Shown: positions 31,723 through 42,705 of the stretch, in pieces
How positions within the stretch are numbered: the stretch's first letter is position 1
Layout of the letters: every line of letters starts with the position of its first letter
Assembly (NCBI RefSeq): GCF_000712185.1
Contig: NZ_KL544019.1
Location: 235,948 to 299,947 of the forward strand
Source: Mycoplasmopsis opalescens ATCC 27921
GTDB taxonomy: Bacteria > Bacillota_I > Bacilli_A > Mycoplasmatales > Metamycoplasmataceae
Reading direction: 5' to 3'
Length of the DNA: 64,000 bases
Translations under genes and position numbers: made by a program
Notes under the pieces: model-generated
Database searches by the model: none
What the model saw: the letters and a program-made list of their open reading frames with translations, nothing else
Told to the model about the DNA's origin: nothing

Positions 31723-32349
31723 TTCAATACCTTCAAGAAGTTTATCAGCTGAATCATCATTAATAAATTTTTTGGGAGTAATGCGAAAATCATTCATTAG
31801 AGATTTGTCTTTTTTAAGTTCATTAACATAGTATTCAACAATTTTATCATTAAAAAAGTAACGATTAGCGCTAACTAAAGATAATACTTCAGCTAATGAA
31901 TCTTGAATTTTTTTAATAAGCTTCGGAGGATATTTATATAACTTTGAATTGATGCGGAACTCATCTTTATCAGCGATTTGAATTTCGCGACGCGGATAAT
32001 TTTTAACATCTAAATCAAAGTCAACAAACTTGATAGTATTATCTTCATAAATAGGTTTTGAAGCCATATTTACATAAATGTAATTATTTTTAGAACGCAA
32101 GAGAACTAAAGCATTGTAATCGCTGTGTTTTGGAATAAATCAAATTGCCGGCTCTCGATAAGTTCACGATTTTTTTCTAGTTTCAGCCACACGAGTTTTA
32201 TGTAAAAATAATACATATTGATTATCAGTGTTTCTTAAGACTTTTACGCCATTTCATTGCTTATATAATTCGCCATTATATTTGTAAGCTTGAACATTAA
32301 TAATTGAACCCAAAAGTGGAAAAACCATTTTAGGTGGATTTTTAGCCAT
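31720..32349 (-). CDS. DUF402-family protein (NtdP-like nucleotidase family)
   Basis: A 209-residue protein starting MAKNPPKMVFPLLGS. The segments YKYNGELYKQWNG, WTYREPAIWFIPKHSDYN and IKFVDFDLDVKNYP match the DUF402 fold, in which conserved Asp residues bind metals; characterised members (Staphylococcus NtdP, Streptomyces FomD) hydrolyse nucleotides. UGA Trp codons are numerous (W in QWNG, SWTY, AIWF), all at conserved sites. AAGGAAAACA precedes ATG 32349. Stand-alone minus-strand gene. Substrate not known. Confidence 0.82.
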
Positions 32350-32587
32350 TGTTTTCCTTAATCTAATAATTATTAGTTATTTTTAATTTTCGGACGAGAA
32401 TATTTTCTCTATCATTATTTTATTATAAAAGCTTACAAAATTGTAATAAATCACCAAAAGCTTTCTTTTATTAACGTATATAGTGATGCCTAATAAAATA
32501 GAATAATTACATTAATAATTCCATATTGATAATAAGCTTCGTAAAAAAATGTATAATTGGTTCGATACAAAAAATAAAGGAAGAAAA

Positions 32588-33886
32588 ATGAGCAAAAAAT
32601 TAAGATTTTTAATTACTGGATTAGCTCCAGTTACTATGATTCCTGCTTTAGCAATATCATGTAAAAATGACAAACAACAACAAGAGCAAACACCAACTCA
32701 AGAGCAAAAAATAACTTTAGAAACCTTAGAAGCTGAAGTTAAAAAGCTATCTACAGAGCAAAAAGTTAAATTAATTCAATCGCTTAATTTAACAAATGAA
32801 GAAAAAGGTAAATTAATTCAAGCAGTTAACAAAGGAGCTGGAATTACTTCTGCAATCGTTTGATATATGACATCAGCTGAACAAAGATTAGCAGCTACAC
32901 AAGCTTACACATTAGCTACTGTAGCTTTTGATAATTTAAAAACTAAGTGAGCAAGTCAAGATAATATTGATTACGGCAAAGTTGATAAAGATTCAGGTAA
33001 AGTTTCTAATCCGGATTCAGATAAAGCTGTGCCGGTCGTATTTATGGACATCGATGAAACAGTTTTAGTTAATGAATATTCAGAAAGCAACTTAGTATTA
33101 AATGATAATGGTAAATTTGTGGAAGAACACAAAGATGCCGTTGATGCTAAAGGAAACAGAAGAGCTGTACCTGGTGCAATTGAGTTTATAAACCACGTTT
33201 TTGAAAACGGTGGGATCGTAATGTTCAACTCAGGAATAAGACAATTAGAAGCATCAGTTAAAGGAATTAAAGCCAACTTAATTAAGTTAGGTGTTAAACA
33301 ACAATATGTTCAAGACTGAATGTTTTGATGTTCAGGAGTTGATCCAGTTGATAAAGAAGGTAAATCCCCAGACAAAACACCTTGAAAAACAGCTATAGAA
33401 AAATTCAATGACCCTGCTAATCAAAATAAGTTAAAAGAATTAGGCAAAGTTACAAGTAAAAACCAAAGAATGAATGCTGTAAGTGAAAACACAGAAGGTT
33501 GAAACTTCGGCGCTAGCCAAGAAGGTTCAGGCGATAAAGTTGTAACTAAAGTTATTATGAGAGTTGGAGACGACTTCAATGACTTCTATGATGATGCATA
33601 TAAACATCTAAAAAGCAATAAAGCAAACAATGATTGATTAGATCAAAACGAAAAAGCTAAAAAATTATTTACAGACATTAATGGTTCAATGGGTATCATT
33701 GTTAAGAAGAAAGACAAAGTTGTTACAGTTACAGACGCAACATGACACCAATTTAATGTTCAAGTTCCAGGTAATGCTATGTATGGCGGATGAACAAGAG
33801 AACACTCATATGGCGCATTCGATAAACTTTGAGAAGCTTTACAAAAAATTCAAAAAGAATCAAAAGACGCAACGGAAGCTAAATAA
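32588..33886 (+). CDS. e(P4)-like acid phosphatase lipoprotein
   Basis: A 432-residue lipoprotein. Signal peptide residues 1-22 with lipobox LAISC; then a Gln/Thr/Glu-rich linker and a coiled helical section (about 35-75). The HAD domain has motif I FMDIDETVLVNE (Asp154 and Asp156), NSGIRQ as motif II, DWMFWCSG and MRVGDDFNDFYDDAY as motif IV, as in Haemophilus lipoprotein e(P4) family 5'-nucleotidases. It would dephosphorylate nucleotides outside the cell so nucleosides can be taken up, which fits the nucleoside kinases in this window. Nine or more UGA Trp codons. AAAGGAAG precedes ATG 32588. Confidence 0.9.
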
Positions 33887-33892
33887 TTTATT

Positions 33893-33924
33893 AAATACCC
33901 ATCAGCAATGTGGGTATTTTTTAA
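33893..33924 (+). terminator. Terminator after e(P4)-like gene
   Basis: AAATACCCA (33893-33901) and TGGGTATTT (33911-33919) with a 9-nt loop and T run. Confidence 0.85.
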
Positions 33925-33936
33925 TTTTAAAATTCT

Positions 33937-33977
33937 TTTTATCCAAAAACAGCCAAATACAGTGTTTTTGGATAAAA
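33937..33977. repeat. Intergenic palindrome with perfect 15-bp arms
   Basis: TTTTATCCAAAAACA (33937-33951) and TGTTTTTGGATAAAA (33963-33977) are exact reverse complements. The centre contains ATACAG. Separate from the terminator 13 nt upstream. Confidence 0.8.
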
Positions 33978-34114
33978 TAAAAAATTTTTTTCTTAGTTAT
34001 TTTATAAAAAAATAATAGAAAAAAAGCTGAATAAATTATTTTATTACCTCAATTGTTTCATAAAGTAATAAAATAATTATAGTAGTATTATATTGTACTA
34101 CTATGAGGAGATTT

Positions 34115-34330
34115 ATGTATAAGTACAAAGCAAAATTACTTGCCAATCAAGAAATAATTGCGCAAGCTAACGATATTGATGAGCTTGAAGGGATGGTATT
34201 AAGCTTCCGTCGTAAACAAAAATATGGGGAACACACTTTAGCTAATGAAAAAGTGGAAATCATCCATGTGCTTAGAGATAACCTCAAAGGGCAACATAAA
34301 TCGAAAGAAGAAGTTATTAAAACAATCTAA
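34115..34330 (+). CDS. Small conserved-looking protein, unknown
   Basis: A 71-residue basic soluble protein starting MYKYKAKLLANQEIIAQAND. GAGGAG lies 5 nt before ATG 34115, which I prefer to an in-frame codon at 34103 that precedes the ribosome site. Two beta-like segments and a helix (IDELEGMVLSFRRKQKYG) are likely; no membrane helix. It has its own terminator. I do not recognise the family; the strong ribosome site and coding-like composition make it a real gene. Confidence 0.7.
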   Translation: MYKYKAKLLANQEIIAQANDIDELEGMVLSFRRKQKYGEHTLANEKVEIIHVLRDNLKGQHKSKEEVIKTI

Positions 34331-34336
34331 CTTCTT

Positions 34337-34364
34337 AAAGGGTGCAAAAGCATCCTTTTCTTTT
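34337..34364 (+). terminator. Terminator after small ORF
   Basis: AAAGGGTGC, AAAA loop, GCATCCTTT, then T-rich; one G-T pair in the stem. Confidence 0.8.
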
Positions 34365-34382
34365 ATAAAAAAATAATAATTT

Positions 34383-34413
34383 ACTAAAAATGCTGTAATA
34401 CAGTTTTTTTAGT
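34383..34413. repeat. Intergenic palindrome, CTGTAATACAG core
   Basis: ACTAAAAATGCTGT and the reverse complement of ACAGTTTTTTTAGT match at 12 of 14 positions, with AAT between. Confidence 0.65.
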
Positions 34414-34498
34414 TTAATGTATATTAAATATATTGTTTTCAAAAAAATCGATATATAAGTATAGTAGTATTAAAAAATAAAAATATTTATATTTAATG

Positions 34499-34504
34499 TA
34501 AAAT
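34499..34504 (+). promoter_or_regulatory. ftsY -10 box, near-leaderless
   Basis: TAAAAT ends 9 nt before the ftsY ATG; no ribosome site lies between, so the leader is only a few nucleotides long. Confidence 0.45.
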
Positions 34505-34513
34505 TAGATTAAT

Positions 34514-35566
34514 ATGGGATTTTTTAGTTATTTAAAAGAAAAATTATTTGCAAAAAAAAATAAAGATAAGGTTTTAGAAAAACAACAAGAATTAGAAAAA
34601 CAAGAAGATGAAAAACTTCTTGAATCAGGTAAGCTAGAAAAATATAGCACTGGACTCGAAAAAGCTAGTTCTTTAGGTGCAAAAATTTTACAATTGCAAA
34701 GTCAGCACACGAAAATCGATGAAGATTTTTTTGATGAACTAGAAGAAATTTTAATTATGTCTGACATTTCAGCTTCGTTGGTTTATGTAATAATTAAGCA
34801 CATCAAAAATGAGGTTAAACTTAGAAATTTAACAGATCCGAAACTTATTGGCGAGTTAATTGCTGACCAAATGTTTGTTATTTACACCAATAAAAGCACT
34901 GTTGATACAACTTTAAATTTTAAAAATGACAGATTAAATATTTTTGTTTTCATTGGTGTTAATGGTTCAGGCAAAACAACTTCAATTGCCAAAATTGCTC
35001 ATAAATACGTAAAAATTGGTAAAAAAGTTTTAGTAGCGGCAGCAGATACTTTTAGAGCAGGCGCCGTAAGCCAATTAGAAGTTTGAGCCAATAGAGCTGG
35101 TGCTGATATTGTGAAGCCTCAAAAAGAAGGTGTTGACCCTTCATCTGTTGTTTATAGATCTTTAGAAAAAGCTCAAGCCGAAAACTATGACTTGCTACTA
35201 ATCGATACAGCCGGAAGATTGCAAAATAAAGTTAATTTAATGGCTGAATTAGAAAAAATGTATGGCATTATAGCAAAATTCCAAGATGGTGCACCCCACG
35301 AATGTTTACTTGTTTTAGATGCCACAACAGGGCAAAATGGAGTTAGCCAAGCTAAACATTTCTCAGAAGTTGCTAAGCCAACAGGTATTATTTTAACTAA
35401 AATGGATGGAACATCTAAGGGTGGAATAGTAATTTCGATTAAAGATGAATTTGATTTGAATGTTAAGTATTTAGGTTTAGGCGAAGGCCTTGACGATTTA
35501 TGCGAATTTGATTTAGATAATTTTATTTATGCTATCACAAAGGACTTAATCCATGACGATAAATAA
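34514..35566 (+). CDS. ftsY: Signal recognition particle receptor FtsY
   Basis: A 350-residue SRP GTPase. A short charged region (1-45, coiled), the four-helix N domain (about 55-140) and the G domain with GVNGSGKT (148-155), [32 protein letters not shown] and [10 protein letters not shown]. It receives ribosome-SRP complexes at the membrane. UGA Trp at about 35084. The long acidic A domain of E. coli is missing. No ribosome site; -10 TAAAAT lies 9 nt before the ATG. Followed by ylxM with a 14-nt overlap. Confidence 0.96.
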
Positions 35567-35789
35567 TGTAGTTGATTTTGACAAATATGAGCACTATATA
35601 GACCTTTTTGAAAAATATGCTTCTTTTTTAACTCAAACGCAAAAGCAGGCTTTTATACTTTATTTTCATGAAAATTTATCTTATCAAGAGATTGCGGATA
35701 TTTTTGCTACAACAAGATCGGCTGTTTATGATGCTGTAAGCAAGGCTATTAAAAAATTAGAAAAGATAGAAGAAAAAATTGCCAATTAG
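35553..35789 (+). CDS. ylxM: YlxM/p13-family HTH protein
   Basis: A 78-residue protein with a sigma-70-region-4-like HTH: LTQTQKQAFILYFHENLSYQEIADIFATTRSAVYDAVSKAIKKLE (residues about 26-70; motif pieces YQEIADIF and TRSAVYDAV). Members of this UPF0122/YlxM family sit next to ffh or ftsY in Firmicutes and have been linked to the SRP. It starts within the last codons of ftsY, so it is coupled. Normal length for mollicutes (about 75-110). Confidence 0.9.
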   Translation: MTINNVVDFDKYEHYIDLFEKYASFLTQTQKQAFILYFHENLSYQEIADIFATTRSAVYDAVSKAIKKLEKIEEKIAN

Positions 35790-35887
35790 TGGTAAAATAA
35801 ACTCGCTTATTTATAAGTGAATTATATTTAACAAAATAAACTTATTTTATATAATTATTAAAATATTTTACCTTTGAAGGAGGAGCA

Positions 35888-36040
35888 ATGGCTAGAGAAG
35901 GATTTACATTTGTGTGCCAAGAATGCAAAATGGAAAATTACATTGGCAAGAAAAATAAAAAGAATCACCCTGAAAAGGTTGAATTAGCTAAATATTGCAA
36001 GAAATGCCAAAAACACACCGACCACAAAGAAAAGAAATAA
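35888..36040 (+). CDS. rpmG: 50S ribosomal protein L33 (copy 1, zinc-type)
   Basis: A 50-residue protein starting [18 protein letters not shown], with CQEC (10-13) and CKKC (about 37-40), the paired zinc ligands of L33. AGGAGGAGC lies 3-5 nt before ATG 35888. It stands alone, unlike the second L33 at 54497 in the secE-nusG unit; the two differ strongly in sequence. Confidence 0.93.
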   Translation: MAREGFTFVCQECKMENYIGKKNKKNHPEKVELAKYCKKCQKHTDHKEKK

Positions 36041-36050
36041 TAATTTTAAT

Positions 36051-36074
36051 TAATGGCTTTGGCCATTTTTTATT
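36051..36074 (+). terminator. Terminator after rpmG copy 1
   Basis: AATGGC (36052-36057), TTTG loop, GCCATT (36062-36067), T run. Confidence 0.8.
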
Positions 36075-36081
36075 TAAAAAA

Positions 36082-36112
36082 ACCAAAACAATTGTGTTAC
36101 AGCTGTTTTGGT
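36082..36112. repeat. Intergenic palindrome, ACCAAAACA / TGTTTTGGT
   Basis: Perfect 9-bp outer arms with GTGTTACAGC in the centre. It sits just outside the rpmG terminator and before the convergent exonuclease stop (36121). Confidence 0.7.
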
Positions 36113-36120
36113 AAAAATAA

Positions 36121-37029
36121 TTATTTTTTAGCTAATGATTTAAAAAAATCCCTAAACTTGCTTAAGTTTTGATTTAGATTATAACATTCAAAAGCTTTAA
36201 TGCCTTCTTCATAGTTAATTTGAGTAATTAAATATTGTTCTTTATTAGTATTGATATCAACATTTTTATTTAATTTACCTAATTCCTTACACATAAAACC
36301 ACTATCTTTATCAGCTAATAATTTTTTAGTAATTGTTGCAGATAGTTTATCTAGATTTTCATAAATATTTTCTAGTGTGCCGAAATCATTAATTAATTTA
36401 ATAGCCCCTTTGTCTCCAATACCGTTTATACCTCTGAGGTTGTCGCTCTTGTCTCCAGCTAACCCTTTAAAATCCGGAATTTGTTCTGGCGTTATACCAT
36501 ACAAAGAAAAGAAATTACCCAGAGTAATTAATTCAAATGGTTCGGTATAAGCTTTAGCACCTGAATTCTTTTTCAATATTGCTGTGTTTTCATTGACTAG
36601 TTGTAACAAGTCTTTATCTTTTGAATAAATAAAGTTTAAAGTATTCTTGTTATGGGCGCATAGTGTTGCTATTAGATCATCAGCCTCATCACCGTTTTTT
36701 TCAAGTCAAGGGATTTTAGCTTGTGTTAAAATATTTTTTACTATGTCGAATTGATCATATAGTTCTTGTGGGGCTTTAGCTCTGCCTGCTTTGTAATCTG
36801 CAAACGATTCATGGCGTTTTGTTTTAGAAGAGGCATCAAAAGCAATAAACAAATAGCTTGGCCTTATTTCCTTTAATACCTTAAATAATGTTGAGAAAAA
36901 GACATGAACAGCATTTGTTACATTTCCGTTTTTATCTGTCATTATTGTATTATTTGTTGCTGCGGACGCATAAAAAGATTGAAAAAGTAACAAGTTTCCA
37001 TCCACTAATAAAAAATTATTATTTTCCAT
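36121..37029 (-). CDS. Stand-alone 5'-3' exonuclease (PolI N-domain type)
   Basis: A 302-residue flap/5'-nuclease. Seen: FLLVDGNLLLFQSFYA (catalytic Asp), LFIAFDASSKTKRHESFADYKAGRA, GDEADDLIATL with the metal ligands, YSKDKDLLQLV, and the helix-hairpin-helix GINGIGDKGAIKLIND. There is no polymerase domain: like other mollicutes, only the nuclease part of DNA polymerase I is kept, and it would remove RNA primers. UGA Trp at about 36703-36705. It starts 7 nt after the dnaE stop with AGGA as ribosome site, so it is co-transcribed with dnaE. Confidence 0.93.
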
Positions 37030-37036
37030 AATTATC

Positions 37037-39943
37037 CTAATTAATTGTTTTATAGCCTAAAAGGCGTAGCTTATTATTTTTATTTTCAATTTCAAGCTCA
37101 ATAATTGAGCCGATATTCATATGTGCATATGATCTTTTGTATTCATTATTGCTTACAAAAAAACCATTAGTTCCACTGCTATCTTGAAATTCCAGCAACC
37201 CATATGATTTACCTGGAAATTCTTTCTTTGCAATTAATTCTGCAGCCACAAATACTGTTGTATTATTTGGAATTTTCAATAATCTATATTGGTATCTTTT
37301 TTCGAATTCGGTAGTATTGAATATATTGAAGCATGCACCTAATAATTGTTTTTCATATTCAGATTCAGCTTTTATATCTTGTTCAATTGTTGTGTCGAAT
37401 TCAATTGTAATATAGCCATTTTGGTTAATTTTCTCTTCTGCTTCTTCAAAGGTTTTGTAGTTTGCGAACATATTATAAATATGTTTGGTTACATGATCTG
37501 CCTCTAAAACAAAATTAACATTACCATAATCTCTAAATGTGTTTGCTTTTATTAAAGTTTCCATTGCAGCATCTTTAATACCAGCAAAACGCAATTTGAG
37601 TAATGTTTTAGCTAAATTATCATCAAAATTTTGGTTGTTGCGAGCTATTATAATTTTATTAATAGATTCATTGCCAAAACCTTTAATCATATTTAACGGT
37701 AAAACTATTGCATTATCTTTCAATGTGCATTCATTGGTCGAATACTTTATATTCGGTGATAGAAATGGATATTTAATTTTTCTTAATTCATTAACATATT
37801 TTAAAATTGTTGTTTGTGAACCATTAGCATTAGTTATAAGTGAAGAATAAAATAAATGTGCATATCTAGCTTTATAATAAGCCATTTTCATAGTTAAAAA
37901 GGCATAACTAACTGCATGTGACTTATTAAAACCATATTCTGCAAAACGCAAAATATTTAAGTATATTTTGTCTATTAAGTCTATAGATAGTCCATTTTGG
38001 TAAGCACCATAATAAAATTTTTCTTTATAAAGCTTAATTTTATCTTCATTCTTTTTGCTTATTGCACGTCTCAAGAAATCTGCTTCTTCAGGACTCAAAT
38101 TTGCAACTTCTTGTGCTATTTGCATTATTTGTTCTTGGTAAACAATTATGCCAAAAGTTGAGCCAACAATTTTGTCATAAGCCGGATGAATTTTCAATAT
38201 TTTTGATGGATATTTTTTATTATTTGCATAAATATCAATGTTAGCCATTGGTCCGGGCCTAAAAAGAGAAATCAAAGCATATACATCATCAAAGCTATCT
38301 AAATTTACTTTTTTGATTGTGTTTTTCATTCCAGCAGATTCAAGTTGAAAAATACCTTCAGTGAAGCCTTTATTTAGCATATTTAAAGTTGAGGGATCAT
38401 GAATATCAAGCGGAAATTTTTGGAGAACATTTTCAAAGTGCAATTCTTTATCCAATTTGCTTTCTATGTCTTGGATTTCTGTTAATGTCTTTAAGCCTAA
38501 TAAGTCAATTTTAATTAGGCCAAAATCTTCAACATAGTCCATTGGTAATTGAACTTGATTAAATGTTTCATCCCCACTTAAACAAAGTGGTGCATACTCA
38601 ATTATAGGTTTATCAGCTATAATAAAACCAGCAGGGTGATAACTTTGTTGTCTGATTAATCCCTCTATTTTACGGGCTATTTGGTATAAATTTTGATATT
38701 GGCTAATTTCAATTTTGAAATCTTTATTTTTTAAATAAGCTTCATCTAAAGATTCATTTATTCTGATGCTTTTTGATATTCTATCAATAATCGGAAGCGG
38801 AATTTTTAAAATTCTACCCGCATCACGAATAGCCGTTTTAGCTCCAACAGTTTGAAAAGTTGAAATTAAAGCCGTATAAGCTGAACCGTATTTATTTTTT
38901 AAGTATTCAAAAACTTCCATTCTTCTATTATCTTGCAAGTCAATATCAATATCTGGCCACGAGCTTCTCGCAGGATTTAAAAACCTTTCAAATAATAAAT
39001 TATATTGCAGCGGATTAATTGTCGTGATATTAAATAAATAAGAAATTAATGATCCAGCAGCTGAACCACGACCCGGGCCAACTGAAATCCTTTGATTTTT
39101 AGCTCAATTTACCAAATCTTGAATAATTAAAAAGTAATTTACAAAACCTTGCTCAATAATAACTTTTTTTTCATATTTAACACGTTGAAGATAATCAGGA
39201 TATTTGCTTAATTCCCGTTGTTTTTCAATGATTTTAGCTTCTAGTAGATTATTAAAGTATTCGATATTTTCTTCTAAAGTTTTATTTTCATAGCTTGCTA
39301 AATGCATTTGCTTTTCAGGAAAAATAACATTACATTCAGCTATGATTTTATCAATCCTATCAATGATAATTTCATCAACTGATATATCATTTTCATAATC
39401 ATAATAAATTGTATCTTTTTCATTATTGCCAATTTCTTGAATTACATTTAAGGCATCACAATCACTTGCCAAAATTAACTTATTAACCTTTAGCACAATA
39501 GAATTAGGCAAATTTGGATCAGATGAATTTATAAAGTAGTTGTCTTTAAAAATAGGCAAGATCTTTTTTTCTTTAGCATAATAGCCATAAATTGGATGAT
39601 CCAAAATAAAAAGATTATTGTCGTTAATGTCCGTGACTGTAATAGTTTCATTTTTACTCTTTAAAAAAGATAATTTATTTAATTTTTGATATCCTAAATA
39701 GTTTTTAGCTAATAAAATAAACCGATATTCACCAACATCTAAATCAAGACCAATAATTGGTTTAATGTCGTACTTTTTAGACAAATTAAGGTGTTCACCT
39801 AAACCAAAAAGATTATTATGATCGCTTAAAACTACGGCATCTAAATTATTTTTTTTAGCTATTTCATATAAATCTTCAAGCTTAATTAACGAATCCAAAA
39901 ATGAGTAATGGGTTGTGTTATAAAGATTAGTAAATTTTTTCAT
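37037..39943 (-). CDS. dnaE: DNA polymerase III alpha subunit, DnaE type
   Basis: A 968-residue C-family polymerase. Seen: PHP domain (1-250), GPGRGSAAGSL (about 286-296), catalytic Asp cluster PDIDID (330-335), fingers segments (YHPAGFIIADKP, FRPGPMANI) and the KSHAVSYAFLTM finger region, plus a C-terminal OB-like portion. No 3'-5' exonuclease is inserted, so it is not PolC. The PHP metal ligands are lost: the usual H-x-H is N-x3-T in FTNLYNTTHYSFLD. One UGA Trp at 39104-39106; no frameshift. TATAAT at 39950-39955 sits exactly 6 nt before ATG, implying a leaderless mRNA. Confidence 0.95.
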
Positions 39944-39949
39944 ATTATT

Positions 39950-39955
39950 ATTATA
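39950..39955 (-). promoter_or_regulatory. dnaE -10 box, leaderless geometry
   Basis: TATAAT on the minus strand, AATAAT, then ATG 39943. The 6-nt gap puts the start site at the ATG. Confidence 0.6.
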
Positions 39956-40045
39956 TTAGAATTAATACCATATTATTCTATTTAGATTTTTAACTTTAGG
40001 CAATTTAACTTTTTTACAGGTATTACAGTGAAAAAAAATGAAAAA

Positions 40046-40072
40046 AATAATACTTTAGAAGTATTATTTTGA
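40046..40072 (-). terminator. Terminator of small membrane protein gene
   Basis: AATAATACTT (40046-40055) and AAGTATTATT (40059-40068) around TAG, followed by A-rich sequence, i.e. T-rich on the minus strand. Confidence 0.7.
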
Positions 40073-40086
40073 CTACTAATAATTAG

Positions 40087-40494
40087 TTATTTATTTTCCA
40101 TATTAAGCTTTTTAACTGATAAAGCTACTCATGAACCAATCAAGGTGAAAATAGATGGTAAGATTGGTCAAATGAAGAATCCAATAACAGCTAAGGTATA
40201 AGTTGATTTAAAAGCTTTGTGTTTTTTTGCCGATTTAACAAAAACAATTTGAACAATAAATGTAATTATTATTGAAATAATGATGGCAGCTAGTAAGATA
40301 TAGAAACCAACCACAATTCCTGTAGGTTCTTTATGAAGTGCTTCATAAAATGCCTTAATGCTTTCATGTTTGTCTACAAAAATAATATCGTAGATATGTG
40401 TTGCATAGATATAAACGAATGAGGCTAAGATTAATAATAAAGTGAACAATGTTCAAATTATTCAGTTCACCGCTTTGTTTTTAACTAATGTCAT
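40087..40494 (-). CDS. Small integral membrane protein, unknown
   Basis: A 135-residue protein with three or four membrane helices: about 12-34 (WTLFTLLLILASFVYI), 58-85 (GIVVGFYILLAAIIISIIITF), 105-120 and a short C-terminal one. MTLVKNKAVNWIIW is the N-terminus. AGGAGATA precedes ATG 40494. UGA Trp codons are needed near the start and at 40165-40167. The loops are basic on one side, fitting a Nin topology. I do not recognise a family. Single-gene unit between dnaE and rnj, reading the same way. Confidence 0.65.
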
Positions 40495-40759
40495 AGTTAT
40501 CTCCTATGTGTTTTATTTGTGATTAAAATATATAGTATTTTCTTAAATAAAATATTAAAAATTGTACATACATAATAATTTTTAATTATTTTTTAAGAAT
40601 TTTCAAAATTTTTTAAAAATATATTCACTTACTTTTATATCTTATTTAATGTATGGAATATTGTAAATTTCTAATTATATTTATGTGCAATATAGACAAA
40701 ATTTAATATTCATTCAAATTAAAGCTTTATTCTTTATAAGTCTATGGAGTTATTTTTAT

Positions 40760-42604
40760 TTATTCTTCATCTTTTTCATCGATATCAAACTCTAATTCGG
40801 CTTGGTCACCAAAAACGTCTTCGTTCACACTGTCCAATAAATCTTTAACTGCTTTTGCTTTTTTAGGATCTACCTTTGTAGCGAATTGAACTTTTGAATT
40901 TTCAAATGCCTCATCGTTTTGTTCATCAGTGAAAATTATTGTAGGAATAACTACTGGATTTCTTCTTTTAGCCCTGTAGAAGAACGATTCTAGACGATCC
41001 ACTATTAGTTGTTTTAACTCTATAATGTTAATGTCACCTTCAGTATTTTTTATGTAATATAAAGCTGCACCATTGGCAACTCGTCTAGCTTCTTCAATTA
41101 ATGCTAGAGAATTTTTTACATAAAATGCACCGCGACTAACTATTATAGGACGTCCAATTATTGTTCGTGTTTTTTTATCGATAACAAAATTTATATTTAC
41201 AAATCCATTTTCTGATAATTTTATTCTATCTTTAACTATTGATGCATTAACATTTAATGTTTTTAAGCCATCAATATAAATTGGACCAAAATCGATAAAT
41301 TCATCTGTAGCATAGACTTTTTGGTCAACCATATTATAAACTCTTCCCATTTCGGGAATGATAACATTATTAGGATCTACTCCATTTCTAACAGCACTAT
41401 CACCATGCACCATAGACATTCGATATTCACCGTGAACAGGCATGAAAAAAGATGGTTTGCTTAATTGAAAAATTTTATCATGTTCATGTTTATAAGCGTG
41501 CCCTGATGTATGCAAGTAACCATCAACACCATTTTCCTTTATTACGGCCCCTAATTTCGCTAATCTATTGACTAAAAGCTCAATGACCATTCTATTACCT
41601 GGAATTGGACTTGAAGAGAAAATAATCATATCATTTTTATTGATTTTAATACTTTGGTGCTTACCATAAGACATTCTCGACAATGCAGCTAATTGTTCAC
41701 CTTGGCTACCTGTAGTTAAAATTAATAAATCTTTTTCTGGAACATTTGCAACGTCTTTTTTATCAACGAAAACGCTGCTATCGACATTTATATAGCCTAA
41801 TTTACGTCCAATTTTAATTCCTTGAACCATTGAACGACCAAAAACAGCAACCTTTTTCTTTAGTTTTGCAGCTAATTCGATAATAGCCGTTACTCTGGTT
41901 AAATTTGACGCAAACGCCGTGATTATAGTCTTTTTAGTTGCTTGTACAATGTATTTTTCAATGTCCTTTAAGATGTCATTTTCGCTCGGAGAATGAAAAG
42001 GACGCATAGCGTTTGTTGAATCGCTTAATAAAATCGTTACACCCTCTTCGCCCATTTGTTTTATCTTTGTAAAGTCAGTAAAAATTTGTCCAATTGGATT
42101 ATAATCAAACCTAAAGTCACCGGTGTAAAGTAAAGCTCCATTAGGAGTTCTAACTCTAATACCAAATGCATCGGGTATTGAATGCTGCGCAGTTCAATAA
42201 TCGACAACAATATCACCAAAACGGTGAACATCAGATTTTTGGTGCTCGATAAATTCGATTTTTTGATTTATCTTATTCTCATCAAATTTAAGCTTCAAGT
42301 ATTGAATTGCAATTCTCGGTGCATATATTTTTTTAATAGGAACTTGCTTAACTAAATGCACAACTCCACCAATATGGTCTTCGTGTCCATGGCTAATAAA
42401 GAGGCCTTCTATTTTTTTCTTTTTATCCTGTAAATAAGAGTAATCAGGAATAATTCCCTTGATTCCTGATTGTGCTGTATCAGCAAATTTTATACCTGCA
42501 TCAATAATTAAAATTTGGTCACCATGCTCCATTAAAATGGTTGATTTTCCAATTTCTTGTACACCACCAATTGGAATAATTTTTGTAGGAATTTTATTTG
42601 ACAT
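40760..42604 (-). CDS. rnj: Ribonuclease J (catalytic form)
   Basis: A 614-residue metallo-beta-lactamase/beta-CASP RNase with both 5'-3' exo- and endonuclease activity in its family; the main mRNA-decay nuclease of Firmicutes. The zinc motif is complete: SHGHEDHIGG (71-80), AQHSIPD, YTGDFRFD, HTSGHA and PVHGEY. UGA Trp at 42191-42193. I chose ATG 42604 (MSNKIPTKIIPIGG), 6 nt after GGAAG; a longer in-frame start at 42673 lacks a ribosome site. The acidic C-terminal tail (after about 590) is extra. It probably partners the inactive paralogue at 28716-30368. Confidence 0.95.
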
Positions 42605-42687
42605 ATCTTCCTTTCTTAACATATCATTATAAAAAATAAATAAGAATCTAGCTGAAGTTATTTTAGCACACATTAATATCTTTAATA

Positions 42688-42693
42688 TATAAT
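42688..42693 (+). promoter_or_regulatory. hprK -10 box
   Basis: TATAAT, 12 nt before ATG 42706; the leader would be about 5-6 nt with no ribosome site. Confidence 0.45.
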
Positions 42694-42705
42694 TTAATTT
42701 ATATT

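Noticed and set aside
37037..39943. Frameshifted dnaE
   Set aside because: The apparent break at 38938-39104 is only a TTG codon and one UGA Trp; the frame is continuous.
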